Shown here: positions 44,052-52,307 of the stretch, piece after piece
Position numbering within the stretch: position 1 is the stretch's first letter
Layout of the letters: every line of letters starts with the position of its first letter
Origin: Duganella sp. 1411
GTDB lineage: Bacteria > Pseudomonadota > Gammaproteobacteria > Burkholderiales > Burkholderiaceae_D
Length of the DNA stretch: 64,000 bases
Assembly (NCBI RefSeq): GCF_017833525.1
Contig: NZ_JAFICD010000005.1
Location: forward strand, 186,001-250,000
Direction: 5' to 3'
Program-made: the position numbers and the translations under genes
Notes under the pieces: generated by a model
Database searches by the model: none
Seen by the model: the letters and a program-made list of their open reading frames with translations, nothing else
Told to the model about the DNA's origin: nothing

Positions 44052-45038
44052 ATGAAACTGAAACACGTATTGCTCGTGCTGAGCGCGGCACTGAGCTTTA
44101 ACGCCTACGCGCAAGCTCCTATCGTCATTAAATTCAGCCACGTGGTGGCGACCGACACCCCCAAGGGCCAGGCGGCTGAACGTTTTAAACAACTTGCCGA
44201 GAAGGCCACCAACGGCCGCGTCAAGGTCGAGGTGTATCCGAACAGCCAGCTGTACAAGGACAAGGAAGAGCTCGAAGCGCTGCAACTGGGCGCGGTGCAG
44301 ATGCTGGCGCCGTCGCTGGCCAAGTTCGGCCCGCTGGGCGTGAAGGAGTTCGAGGCCTTCGACCTGCCGTACGTGTTCCCGTCCAAGACCGCGCTGTACA
44401 ACGTCACCGAGGGCGAGATCGGCAAGGGCCTGATGAAAAAGCTCGAGCCGAAGGGCATCACCGGCCTGGCGTTCTGGGACAACGGCTTCAAGGTCATGTC
44501 GGCCAACAAGCCGCTGCGCGCGCCGGCCGACTTCAAGGGCCTGAAGATGCGCATCCAGTCGTCCAAGGTGCTCGACGCGCAGATGCGCGCGCTGGGCGCC
44601 AACCCGCAGGTGCTGGCGTTCTCCGAGGTCTACCAGGCCTTGCAGACGGGCGTGGTCGACGGCACCGAGAATCCGCCGTCGAACATGTACACCCAGAAGA
44701 TGCATGAGGTGCAGAAGTACGTGACCGTGTCCAACCACGGCTACCTGGGCTACGCCGTGATCGTCAACAAGAAGTTCTGGGACGGCTTGCCGGCCGACAT
44801 TCGCACCGCGCTCGACAAGGCGATGAAGGAAGCGACCACGTTCGAGAAGGCCATCGCCCAGCGCGACAACGACCTGGCGCTCGAGGCGATCAAGAAGACC
44901 GGCAAGACCGAGATCTACACCTTGAGCGTGAAAGAACAGGCGGAGTGGCGCAAGGCCCTGCTGCCGGTGCAGCAATCGATGGAAAGCCGGATCGGCAAAG
45001 ACCTGATCTCGGCCATCAATAAAGAAGCGGCAAAATAA
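44052..45038 (+). CDS. dctP: TRAP transporter substrate-binding protein DctP
   Basis: A 328-residue periplasmic binding protein for C4-dicarboxylates. The signal peptide ends at NAYA-QA (about residue 20). The DctP core shows IKFSHVVATDTPKGQAAERF, LGAVQMLAPSLAKFGPLGVKEFEAFDLPYVF and the substrate-contacting Arg in KMRIQSSKVLDAQMRALG. AGGAG precedes ATG 44052. The carrier subunits follow after a stem-loop. Confidence 0.93.
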   Translation: MKLKHVLLVLSAALSFNAYAQAPIVIKFSHVVATDTPKGQAAERFKQLAEKATNGRVKVEVYPNSQLYKDKEELEALQLGAVQMLAPSLAKFGPLGVKEFEAFDLPYVFPSKTALYNVTEGEIGKGLMKKLEPKGITGLAFWDNGFKVMSANKPLRAPADFKGLKMRIQSSKVLDAQMRALGANPQVLAFSEVYQALQTGVVDGTENPPSNMYTQKMHEVQKYVTVSNHGYLGYAVIVNKKFWDGLPADIRTALDKAMKEATTFEKAIAQRDNDLALEAIKKTGKTEIYTLSVKEQAEWRKALLPVQQSMESRIGKDLISAINKEAAK

Positions 45039-45050
45039 AAGCCTGCCTGG

Positions 45051-45072
45051 CGGGGCGGCGCTCGTCGCCCCG
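45051..45072 (+). promoter_or_regulatory. Intercistronic stem-loop between dctP and dctQ
   Basis: CGGGGCG-GCGCTCGT-CGCCCCG in the 63-bp gap. Such hairpins commonly protect the binding-protein mRNA or partly end transcription, giving more DctP than membrane subunits. Confidence 0.55.
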
Positions 45073-45101
45073 TCCACCATTCCTCACTGAAGGATCCCCC
45101 T

Positions 45102-45665
45102 ATGAAATTCCTCGATCGACTCGAAGAATGGCTGATCGCGACCCTGATGGGCGCGGCCACCATCCTGATCTTCGTCGCGGTGCTGCACCGCTACCTGTCC
45201 GGCCTGCCGATTCCCGGCCTGCAGGACTTCCTCATCCAGGTCAACACCAGCTGGGCGCAGGAGGCGTGCATCTACATGTTCGTCTGGATGGCCAAGTTCG
45301 GCGCCGCGTATGGCGTGCGCACCGGCATTCACGTCGGCGTCGACGTCATCATCAACCGCATGAGCACGCCTTGGCGCAACAAGTTCGTCGTCTTCGGCCT
45401 GCTGGCCGGCGCGCTGTTCACCGGCATCATCGGCACCCTGGGCGCCAACTTCGTCCACCACATGGCGCAGACCGACCAGACCTCGGCCGACCTCGAGATC
45501 CCGATGTGGATCGTCTACCTGGCCGTGCCGCTGGGATCGTACCTGATGTGCTTCCGCTTCCTGCAGGTGCTGGTGGCGTTCGTCAAAACCGGCGAGCTGC
45601 CCAAACACGACCACTCGCACGTCGAGGGCCTGGATGAAGAACTGGACCAAGGAGCCAAAGCATGA
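45102..45665 (+). CDS. dctQ: TRAP transporter small permease DctQ
   Basis: A 187-residue small membrane subunit of the C4-dicarboxylate TRAP transporter with four predicted spans, the first LIATLMGAATILIFVAVLHRY. Conserved features are the NTSWAQEACIYMFVWMAKFGAAYGVRTGIHVGVD-type region after span two. AAGGA precedes the ATG. It overlaps dctM by four bases, so the subunits are made together. Confidence 0.92.
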   Translation: MKFLDRLEEWLIATLMGAATILIFVAVLHRYLSGLPIPGLQDFLIQVNTSWAQEACIYMFVWMAKFGAAYGVRTGIHVGVDVIINRMSTPWRNKFVVFGLLAGALFTGIIGTLGANFVHHMAQTDQTSADLEIPMWIVYLAVPLGSYLMCFRFLQVLVAFVKTGELPKHDHSHVEGLDEELDQGAKA

Positions 45666-46942
45666 ACGCCCTGATTATCTTCGTGCTGCTGCTGGCGCTG
45701 ATGTTGACCGGCATGCCGATCTCCATCTCGCTCGGCCTGACGGTGCTGACCTTCCTGTTCACGATGACCCAGGTGCCGATCGACACGGTGGCGCTCAAGC
45801 TGTTCACCGGCATCGAGAAATTCGAGATCATGGCCATCCCGTTCTTCATCCTGGCCGGTAACTTCCTGACGCACGGCGGGGTGGCGCGGCGCATGATCAA
45901 CTTCGCCAGCTCGATGGTCGGCCACTGGCACGGCGGCCTGGCGCTGGCCGGCGTGCTGGCCTGCGCGCTGTTTGCGGCCGTGTCCGGCTCGTCGCCGGCC
46001 ACGGTGGTGGCGATCGGCTCGATCATCCTGCCGGCCATGGTGCGCCAGGGCTATCCGAAAAGCTTCGGCGCCGGCGTCATCACCACCTCGGGCGCGCTCG
46101 GCATCCTGATCCCGCCGTCGATCGTGATGGTGATGTATTCGGTCACCACCAACACCTCGGTCGGCCAGCTGTTCATGGCCGGCGTGGTGCCGGGCATCAT
46201 GCTGGCGTTCCTGCTGGGCCTGACCACCTGGTACCTGGCGCGCAAGAAGGGCTATCCGCGCATGCCCAAGGCAAGCTGGGGCGAGCGTTGGGCGACCTTC
46301 CGCAAGAGCGCCTGGGGCCTGCTGCTGATCGTCATCGTCATGGGCGGCATCTACAGCGGCAGCTTCACGCCGACCGAGGCGGCGGCGATGGCGGCGGTGT
46401 ACGCGTTCTTCATCGCCGTGTTCGTCTACAAGGATCTCAAGCTCAAGCAGGTGGGCAAGGTGCTGCTGGACTCGGCGGCGATGTCGGCCATGCTGCTCTA
46501 CATCATCACCAACGCCATCCTGTTCTCGTTCCTGATGACCAGCGAAAACATCCCGCAGGCGATGGCCGAGTGGATCACCGGCCAGGGCCTGGGCGTGATC
46601 AGCTTCCTGCTGGTGGTGAACATCCTGCTGCTGTTGGCGGGCAACGTGATGGAGCCGTCGTCGATCGTGCTGATCATGGCGCCCATCCTGTTCCCGGTGG
46701 CGATGAAACTGGGCATTGATCCGGTCCACTTCGGAATCTTGATCGTCGTCAACATGGAAGTGGGGATGTGCCATCCGCCGGTCGGCCTGAACCTGTACGT
46801 GGCCTCGGGGATTACCAAGATGGGCATCACCGAACTGACCGTTGCCGTATGGCCATGGTTGTTGACGATGCTGGGCTTCTTGATCTTGATCACATATGTA
46901 CCACAAATTTCTCTGTGGCTCCCAAGATTAATTTACTCTTAA
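45662..46942 (+). CDS. dctM: TRAP transporter large permease DctM
   Basis: A 426-residue large permease with about twelve spans and typical DctM motifs: GMPISISLGLTVL at the start, FILAGNFLTHGGVARRMINFA, SGSSPATVVAIGSI, GALGILIPPSIVMV and GMCHPPVGLNLYV near the end. It works with DctP and DctQ as a Na+-driven importer of succinate, fumarate or malate. ATGA overlaps the dctQ stop. Confidence 0.94.
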   Translation: MNALIIFVLLLALMLTGMPISISLGLTVLTFLFTMTQVPIDTVALKLFTGIEKFEIMAIPFFILAGNFLTHGGVARRMINFASSMVGHWHGGLALAGVLACALFAAVSGSSPATVVAIGSIILPAMVRQGYPKSFGAGVITTSGALGILIPPSIVMVMYSVTTNTSVGQLFMAGVVPGIMLAFLLGLTTWYLARKKGYPRMPKASWGERWATFRKSAWGLLLIVIVMGGIYSGSFTPTEAAAMAAVYAFFIAVFVYKDLKLKQVGKVLLDSAAMSAMLLYIITNAILFSFLMTSENIPQAMAEWITGQGLGVISFLLVVNILLLLAGNVMEPSSIVLIMAPILFPVAMKLGIDPVHFGILIVVNMEVGMCHPPVGLNLYVASGITKMGITELTVAVWPWLLTMLGFLILITYVPQISLWLPRLIYS

Positions 46943-46995
46943 AGTAACGCTGCGCTGCAACCTGAAAAAAACGGGAAAAACCGAAAAAGATACGT

Positions 46996-47242
46996 TATGA
47001 TGGCGTCGCTCTCAGGGATTCACGAATAAGCAAATTTGGTGAAGTAGCAAAGAGCACGGAATAGTAGGTGGGGAGTGTGAAAGAAACGGTACTTGATACC
47101 GGCAATCGATCGAGGAGACACACGTTTTACAGAATGTCGTTGTGATAGTCGCTGCAGGCCGCCACAAGCGCGCTACGGGGACACGCAAACGACCGGGAAC
47201 GTGAAGCAGGTTTAAAAACGCACCGTCAGGTGCGTTTTTTTT
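46996..47242 (+). ncRNA. Candidate non-coding transcript upstream of ogt
   Basis: The 452-bp gap between dctM and ogt shows a TATGAT -10-like hexamer at 46996 (no good -35), no convincing ORF, a small perfect hairpin CGGTA-CTTGA-TACCG and a strong intrinsic terminator at the end. The sequence does not match tmRNA, RNase P RNA or SRP RNA signatures that I know. It could be an sRNA or a long dctM 3' UTR. Confidence 0.3.
47214..47242 (+). terminator. Strong intrinsic terminator
   Basis: AAACGCACC-GTCA-GGTGCGTTT followed by a run of Ts ending near 47242. It ends either the dctPQM transcript or a separate small RNA. The A-rich 5' side would also allow termination from the opposite strand. Confidence 0.88.
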
Positions 47243-47394
47243 CGCCCCGGCGTTTTACAATGCGGGGGTGGCGCGACACGTTTGCGTCACCGTTGTACAA
47301 CTTGTGCAACGCAAGGCTGTCGCTAGCACGCAACAAGATGGTGCGTTGCGAAAAACGGCCCGGATCAACGAAGACCTTTTTTGGTGCACCAACT

Positions 47395-47919
47395 GTGACG
47401 AATATACAACAACAGCGTGAAATTTTTTCCGCCATCGCGGACTTGCCATTCGGAAAAATCGGAGTGCGCACCGCAAGTGGTCTGATCACCGAGCTGTGTT
47501 ACCTGCCGCCCCATTTTGATGCGAAGGACGCCGAGGACGCGGCGGCCGAGCTGGCGCTGAGCCAGCTGCAAGCCTACTGCGAGGACGCCGATTACCGCTT
47601 CGACCTGCCGCTCAAGCAGGCCGGCACCGAGTTCCAGAAGACCGTGTGGGGCGCCATCAGTTCCATCCCGCGCGGCAGCGTGCGCACCTACGGCGAGCTG
47701 GCCAGGCACATCGGCTCGGCGCCGCGCGCGGTGGGGCAGGCCTGCGGCGCCAACTGGTTCCCGATCGTGGTGCCGTGCCACCGCGTCACCTCCGCCGCCG
47801 GCCTGGGCGGCTTTGCCAACAGCGACGATCCCAACGGCTACCTGCTGGGCATCAAGCGCTGGCTGCTGGCCCACGAAGGTTCGAGCGAATACGCATGGCA
47901 ACAGACAACGCTGCTCTGA
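47395..47919 (+). CDS. ogt: Methylated-DNA--protein-cysteine methyltransferase (Ogt)
   Basis: A 174-residue suicide repair enzyme that removes O6-alkylguanine damage. The active-site motif IVVPCHRV is intact, preceded by the helix-turn-helix (GSVRTYGELARHIGSAPRAVGQA) and followed by GGFANSDDPNGYLLGIKRWLL, where the family usually has GYGGG. I chose GTG 47395 for normal length; ATG 47338 and ATG 47260 are in-frame options and none has a good ribosome site. The gene overlaps xerD by 25 bp. Confidence 0.88.
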   Translation: MTNIQQQREIFSAIADLPFGKIGVRTASGLITELCYLPPHFDAKDAEDAAAELALSQLQAYCEDADYRFDLPLKQAGTEFQKTVWGAISSIPRGSVRTYGELARHIGSAPRAVGQACGANWFPIVVPCHRVTSAAGLGGFANSDDPNGYLLGIKRWLLAHEGSSEYAWQQTTLL

Positions 47920-48800
47920 TCGACGAGTTTTGCGACAGCCTGTGGCTCGAGGACGGCCTGTCGAAAAACACGCTCGACGCCTACCGGCGCGACATGCGCC
48001 TGTTCGCCCGCTGGCTGGAGTCGCAGCGGCCCGGCGTGGCCGGCCTGGCGGCCGTGGCCACGCACGATATCCAGGGCTATATCGCGGCGCGCCACGAGGA
48101 CAGCGGCAAGGCGACGTCCTCCAACCGGCGGCTGTCGGTGATCAAGCGGTTTTACCAGTTGCTGCTGCGCCAGCGCCGCATCACGGACGATCCCAGCCTC
48201 AAACTGGTATCGGCCAGGCAGCCGCACCGCTTCGTCCACACCTTGAGCGAAATTCAAGTTGAAGCCCTGCTGGCGGCGCCCGACGTCAACACGCCGCTGG
48301 GCCTGCGCGAACGCACCATGCTGGAGCTGATGTACGCCAGCGGCCTGCGCGTGTCGGAGCTGGTGGAGCTCAAGATGCTGGAGCTGAGCCTGAACGACGG
48401 CGTGCTGCGCGTGACCGGCAAGGGCGCCAAGACGCGGCTGGTGCCGTTCGGCCAGCAGGCCAGGGTGTGGATCGAGCGCTACGTCAGGGAGGCGCGCGGC
48501 GTGATCCTCAACGGCCAGGTCGACGACGCGCTGTTCGTGACCGGGCGCGGCGGGCCGATGACGCGGCAAATGTTCTGGGTGGTGATCAAGAAGCATGCGC
48601 TCAAGGCCGGCATCACGGCGCCGCTGTCGCCGCACACCTTGCGCCACGCGTTCGCCACGCATTTGCTCAACCACGGCGCCGACCTGCGCGTGGTGCAGTT
48701 ATTGCTTGGTCATTCGGACATCTCTACTACACAAATCTACACCCATGTCGCGCGGGAACGTTTGAAGCACCTGCATGCGCAACATCATCCGCGAGGCTGA
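47895..48800 (+). CDS. xerD: Site-specific tyrosine recombinase XerD
   Basis: A 301-residue recombinase that, with XerC, resolves chromosome dimers at dif. The N-terminal SAM-like domain (LIDEFCDSLWLEDGLSKNTL) is followed by the catalytic domain with all key residues: Arg in YASGLRVSELVEL, Lys in VTGKGAKTRLVPFG, HTLRHAFATHLL, LGHSDISTTQIYTHV with the nucleophile Tyr. ATG 47895 lies inside the ogt 3' end. It is the housekeeping gene; nothing around it suggests an integrated element. Confidence 0.95.
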   Translation: MATDNAALIDEFCDSLWLEDGLSKNTLDAYRRDMRLFARWLESQRPGVAGLAAVATHDIQGYIAARHEDSGKATSSNRRLSVIKRFYQLLLRQRRITDDPSLKLVSARQPHRFVHTLSEIQVEALLAAPDVNTPLGLRERTMLELMYASGLRVSELVELKMLELSLNDGVLRVTGKGAKTRLVPFGQQARVWIERYVREARGVILNGQVDDALFVTGRGGPMTRQMFWVVIKKHALKAGITAPLSPHTLRHAFATHLLNHGADLRVVQLLLGHSDISTTQIYTHVARERLKHLHAQHHPRG

Positions 48801-48805
48801 AAAAC

Positions 48806-48834
48806 TTGCGTCGGCCGTAACTGCGTCATAATGT
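48806..48834 (+). promoter_or_regulatory. Predicted sigma-70 promoter
   Basis: TTGCGT, 17 bases, TAATGT, starting right after the xerD stop and ending 36 bp before the small ORF at 48871. Confidence 0.5.
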
Positions 48835-48870
48835 GAGCAGGTAATCCACCGGATAGAGAAGAGGTAGCAA

Positions 48871-49050
48871 ATGGCGAAGACAAACTTCCAGTACGAAAAA
48901 CGTCAGCGCGAGCTGGAGAAGAAGAAAAAGGCGGAAGAAAAAGCCCGGCGCAAGGCCGAGCTTAAGGCCAACCCGGGCCTGGCCGAGGAGGGCGAGGTCG
49001 TCGAGGACGACGAAGAGGGCGGCGAGACCGCCGAAGCACCCAAAGAGTAA
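48871..49050 (+). CDS. Small highly charged protein
   Basis: A 59-residue soluble protein of very high charge. The N-terminal half is a basic Lys/Glu/Arg helix (YEKRQRELEKKKKAEEKARR) that could form a coiled coil; the C-terminal half is strongly acidic (EEGEVVEDDEEGGETAEAP). A GAGGTAGC-type ribosome site and a plausible promoter precede it. Similar short charged proteins are common downstream of xerD in relatives, as far as I recall. The function is unknown; RNA or ribosome contact is a guess. Confidence 0.7.
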   Translation: MAKTNFQYEKRQRELEKKKKAEEKARRKAELKANPGLAEEGEVVEDDEEGGETAEAPKE

Positions 49051-49097
49051 TGCAATCGGCGGCCGTCGGGTGAGCCGCGCGGCAACCCGAAAAGGTC

Positions 49098-49127
49098 GGG
49101 GTCGTACCCCGTCCGGGGTACGACCCC
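49098..49127. repeat. GGGGTCGTACCCC palindrome
   Basis: GGGGTCGTACCCC, GTCC, GGGGTACGACCCC: a perfect 13-base inverted repeat between the convergent small ORF and RND permease genes. It shares its core with the cluster at 2877-2936. It could serve as a two-way terminator. Confidence 0.75.
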
Positions 49128-49179
49128 AGTGCGCCGCCGTGCGGGTTGAACGGGTTTCCGCCCGCGCCGCCGCGATCGA

Positions 49180-52100
49180 TCAGGCCGCGTCGACCTCGCG
49201 CAGGTGCTCCACGGTGTCCTCGTGCTCCTCGTGCTGCCGGCGTTTGAAATACCGCACGCAGCGCTTGCCCAGGTTGTCCAGATACGTATAGGCAACCGGC
49301 ACCACCACCAAGGTCAGGATCGTCGACGTGATCACCCCGCCGATCACCGCGCGGCCCATCGGCGCCTGCGTCTCGCCGCCGTCGCCCAGCCCTATCGCCA
49401 TCGGCAACATGCCGAACACCATCGCCAAGGTCGTCATCAGGATCGGACGCAGCCGCACCTGGCCGGCGCTCATGATGGCGTCGAACTGCGTCGCGCCTTC
49501 GCGCTGCGCCTGGTTGGTGAAGTCCACCAGCAAAATCGCGTTCTTGGTCACCAGCCCCATCAGCATGATGAAACCGATCACCGAGAAGATGTTCAGGGTG
49601 CTGCCCGTCACCAGCAGCGCCACCAGTACGCCGATCAGCGACAGCGGCAGCGACATCATGATCGCCACCGGCTGCAGGAAGCTGCCGAACTGCGACGCCA
49701 GCACCAGGTAGATGAAGATCACCGCGATGCCGAGCGCGATCATGGCCGAGGTCATGCTTTCGGCCATCTCCTGGGCGTTGCCGCCGACGTCGAAGCGCAC
49801 GCCGTCGGGCAGCTCGATCTCCTTCATCGCCTTGCGCACGTCGGCGTCGACGTCGCCGCCGGGACGGCCGTCGGTGTTGGCGTAGATCGCCACCCGCCGC
49901 TGCAGCGCCTGGCGCTTGAGCACCTGCGGGCTGAACGACGGCACGAAGTCGACCACCTGGCGCAGCGGCACCATCACCGGCCGGCCGTCCGGGCCCAGCT
50001 TGCTCGACGCCAGCGACAGGTCGGCCAGGTCGGCCACCTTTTGCCGGCCCGACTTGGGCAGCTGCACGTTGACGTCGTAGTTCTGGCCGTCCGAGGCGAG
50101 GAAGTGGCTGGTCGTGTCGCCGGCCACGAACGGCCGCAGCGCGGTGCCGATCTGCTGCACCGTCAGGCCCAGGTCGCTGGCCAGCTCGTTGTTGATCTTG
50201 ACCGTGGTCGACGGGTTGGCGCCCTCCTGGCTGTACTCCAGGTCGACCAGGCCGCGGATGGTGCGCATCTTGTCCATCAGGCGGTGGGCAACGCTGTCGA
50301 GCTTGCCTTCGTCGGTGCCCAGGATGGCGATGAAGATCGGCTTCCAGCCGACCGACAGCGTGATGCCGGCGATCTTGCCCAGGCGCTCGCGGATCTTGCC
50401 TTCCATGACCTTCTGCGACGGCCGCTTGTGCAGCTTGCGGTCGACCAGCTTCATGTCGATGCGGGCGGTGTTGCGGCCGTCCTCGGTGCCGACCACGGCG
50501 ATGACGCTGGCGATCTCGGGGAACTCCTTGAGCGCCGCCTCGACCTGCCGCACCTTGTTGTCGTTGTACTCGAGGCTGGAGCCGACCGGCGTCTTCATCT
50601 GCAGGTTGACCCAGCCGTTGTCCTGCTCCGGCATCATCTCGCCGCCGATCATCGGCACCAGCATGATGCTGCCGGCGAACAGCGCGAAGGCGAACGCCAG
50701 GGTCAGCTTGCGCCAGCGCAGCGCCAGGCCCAGGATCTTGCCGTAGACCACGTGCAGCCGCTCGACGCCGCCCTCCAGCCAATGCATCAGGCGGCCCAGC
50801 CACGGCACGTATTTGAAGCGGTCCTGGACCGGATCGGGCCACACCGACGACAGCATCGGGTCGAGCGTGAAGCTGACGAACAGCGACACCATCACCGCCA
50901 CCGCCACCGTGATGCCGAACTGCAGGAAGAAGCGGCCGATGATGCCCTGCATGAACGCCACCGGGATGAACACGGCGACGATGGCGAAGGTGGTGGCCAT
51001 GACGGCCAGGCCGATCTCGTTGGTGCCGTCCTCGGCCGCCTTGCGGTGGTTCTTGCCCATGCCCAGGTGGCGCACGATGTTCTCGCGCACCACGATGGCG
51101 TCGTCGATCAACAGGCCGATGCACAAGGACAGCGCCATCAGGGTCAGGAAGTTCAAGGTGAAGCCGAACACCTTCATGGCGATGAAGCTGGCCATGACCG
51201 AGATCGGCAAGGTCAGGCCGGTGATGATGGTCGAGCGCCACGAATGCAGGAAGAAGAACACGATGACCATGGTCAGCACGGCGCCCTCGATGATGGTGCG
51301 CTTGACGTTGTCGAGCTGGCTCTTCACCTTGACCGACTCGTCGTTGAGCAGGGTCAGCGTGATGTCGGCCGGCAGCGACTTCTGCAGCTCGGCCACCACC
51401 TTCTGGATGCGCGTGCCGACCTCGACCACGTTGGCGTCCTGCACCTTGGTGATGTCGATGGTGACGGCGCGCTGGCCGCTCAGGCGCGAGATCGACATCT
51501 CCTCCTGGGCGCCGTCGATCACCGTGGCCACCTGCTCCAGGTAGACCGGGCCGTTGGCGCGGCGGGCGACGATGATCTTGTTGAAGTCGCGCGCCTCCTT
51601 CATCTTGTTTTCCACGCGCACCAGCTGCTCGTTGCCGGCAAAGCTGATCGAGCCGGCCGGCAGGTTGGTGTTGGTGGCGGCGATCGCGGCGATCACCTCG
51701 TCGACGCCGATGGCTTGCGCGGTCAGGTCGCTGGGGCGCAGGCTGATCAGGATCTGGCGCGCGGCCATGCCGTTCAGGCGCACCTGGCCGACGCCGGCCA
51801 CGCCCTGGAAGCGCTTGCCGATGACCTGGTCGGCCATGGTCGACAGCTCGCGCAGCGTGTGGGCGGTGGCGGTCAGGCCGATCTGGGCGATGGGGCGGCT
51901 GTTCTCGCCCTCGAAGCGGACGATGAACGGGTCCTTGGCCTCGCGCGGGAAGCGCGGGCGCACCTGCGCGATCTTGTCGCGCAAGTCCTGCATCGCCTTG
52001 TCCATATTGGTCGACAGCTCGAAGTCGACATACACGCCGGCGCGGCCCTCCCACGAGTTGGCGCGCAAGGTCTTGATGCCGCTGACGGTGTTGACCACTT

Positions 52101-52305
52101 CCTCGATCGGCCGCGTGATGTCGTTTTCGACCGCCTCCGGCGACGCGCCCGGATAGTTGACTTCGATCATCGCGCCGGGAATGTCGACGTTGGGCATCGC
52201 TTCCATGCCCAGCTCGCGGTAGGAGAACATGCCCAGCACCACGAGCGCCACCATCACCATGGTGGCGAACACCGGGTTTTGGATACTGGTTTTAGTGATC
52301 CACAT
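49180..52305 (-). CDS. RND efflux transporter permease (HAE1 family)
   Basis: A 1041-residue inner-membrane proton antiporter subunit with twelve predicted spans and two large periplasmic loops. TM4 carries the paired Asp needed for proton relay (LCIGLLIDDAIVVRENI). N-terminal NPVFATMVMVALVVLG and PGASPEAVENDITRPIEEVVN and the mid-protein GLTLPISVMASFIAM are standard HAE1 motifs. The start overlaps nothing and lies two bases after the adaptor stop. Export of drugs or hydrophobic compounds is expected. No outer-membrane channel gene or TetR regulator adjoins. Confidence 0.93.
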   Translation of the reverse strand: MWITKTSIQNPVFATMVMVALVVLGMFSYRELGMEAMPNVDIPGAMIEVNYPGASPEAVENDITRPIEEVVNTVSGIKTLRANSWEGRAGVYVDFELSTNMDKAMQDLRDKIAQVRPRFPREAKDPFIVRFEGENSRPIAQIGLTATAHTLRELSTMADQVIGKRFQGVAGVGQVRLNGMAARQILISLRPSDLTAQAIGVDEVIAAIAATNTNLPAGSISFAGNEQLVRVENKMKEARDFNKIIVARRANGPVYLEQVATVIDGAQEEMSISRLSGQRAVTIDITKVQDANVVEVGTRIQKVVAELQKSLPADITLTLLNDESVKVKSQLDNVKRTIIEGAVLTMVIVFFFLHSWRSTIITGLTLPISVMASFIAMKVFGFTLNFLTLMALSLCIGLLIDDAIVVRENIVRHLGMGKNHRKAAEDGTNEIGLAVMATTFAIVAVFIPVAFMQGIIGRFFLQFGITVAVAVMVSLFVSFTLDPMLSSVWPDPVQDRFKYVPWLGRLMHWLEGGVERLHVVYGKILGLALRWRKLTLAFAFALFAGSIMLVPMIGGEMMPEQDNGWVNLQMKTPVGSSLEYNDNKVRQVEAALKEFPEIASVIAVVGTEDGRNTARIDMKLVDRKLHKRPSQKVMEGKIRERLGKIAGITLSVGWKPIFIAILGTDEGKLDSVAHRLMDKMRTIRGLVDLEYSQEGANPSTTVKINNELASDLGLTVQQIGTALRPFVAGDTTSHFLASDGQNYDVNVQLPKSGRQKVADLADLSLASSKLGPDGRPVMVPLRQVVDFVPSFSPQVLKRQALQRRVAIYANTDGRPGGDVDADVRKAMKEIELPDGVRFDVGGNAQEMAESMTSAMIALGIAVIFIYLVLASQFGSFLQPVAIMMSLPLSLIGVLVALLVTGSTLNIFSVIGFIMLMGLVTKNAILLVDFTNQAQREGATQFDAIMSAGQVRLRPILMTTLAMVFGMLPMAIGLGDGGETQAPMGRAVIGGVITSTILTLVVVPVAYTYLDNLGKRCVRYFKRRQHEEHEDTVEHLREVDAA

Positions 52306-52307
52306 GA

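Noticed and set aside
47895..48800. XerD as the integrase of a mobile element
   Set aside because: All residues and context fit the housekeeping XerD. No attachment repeats or cargo genes adjoin.
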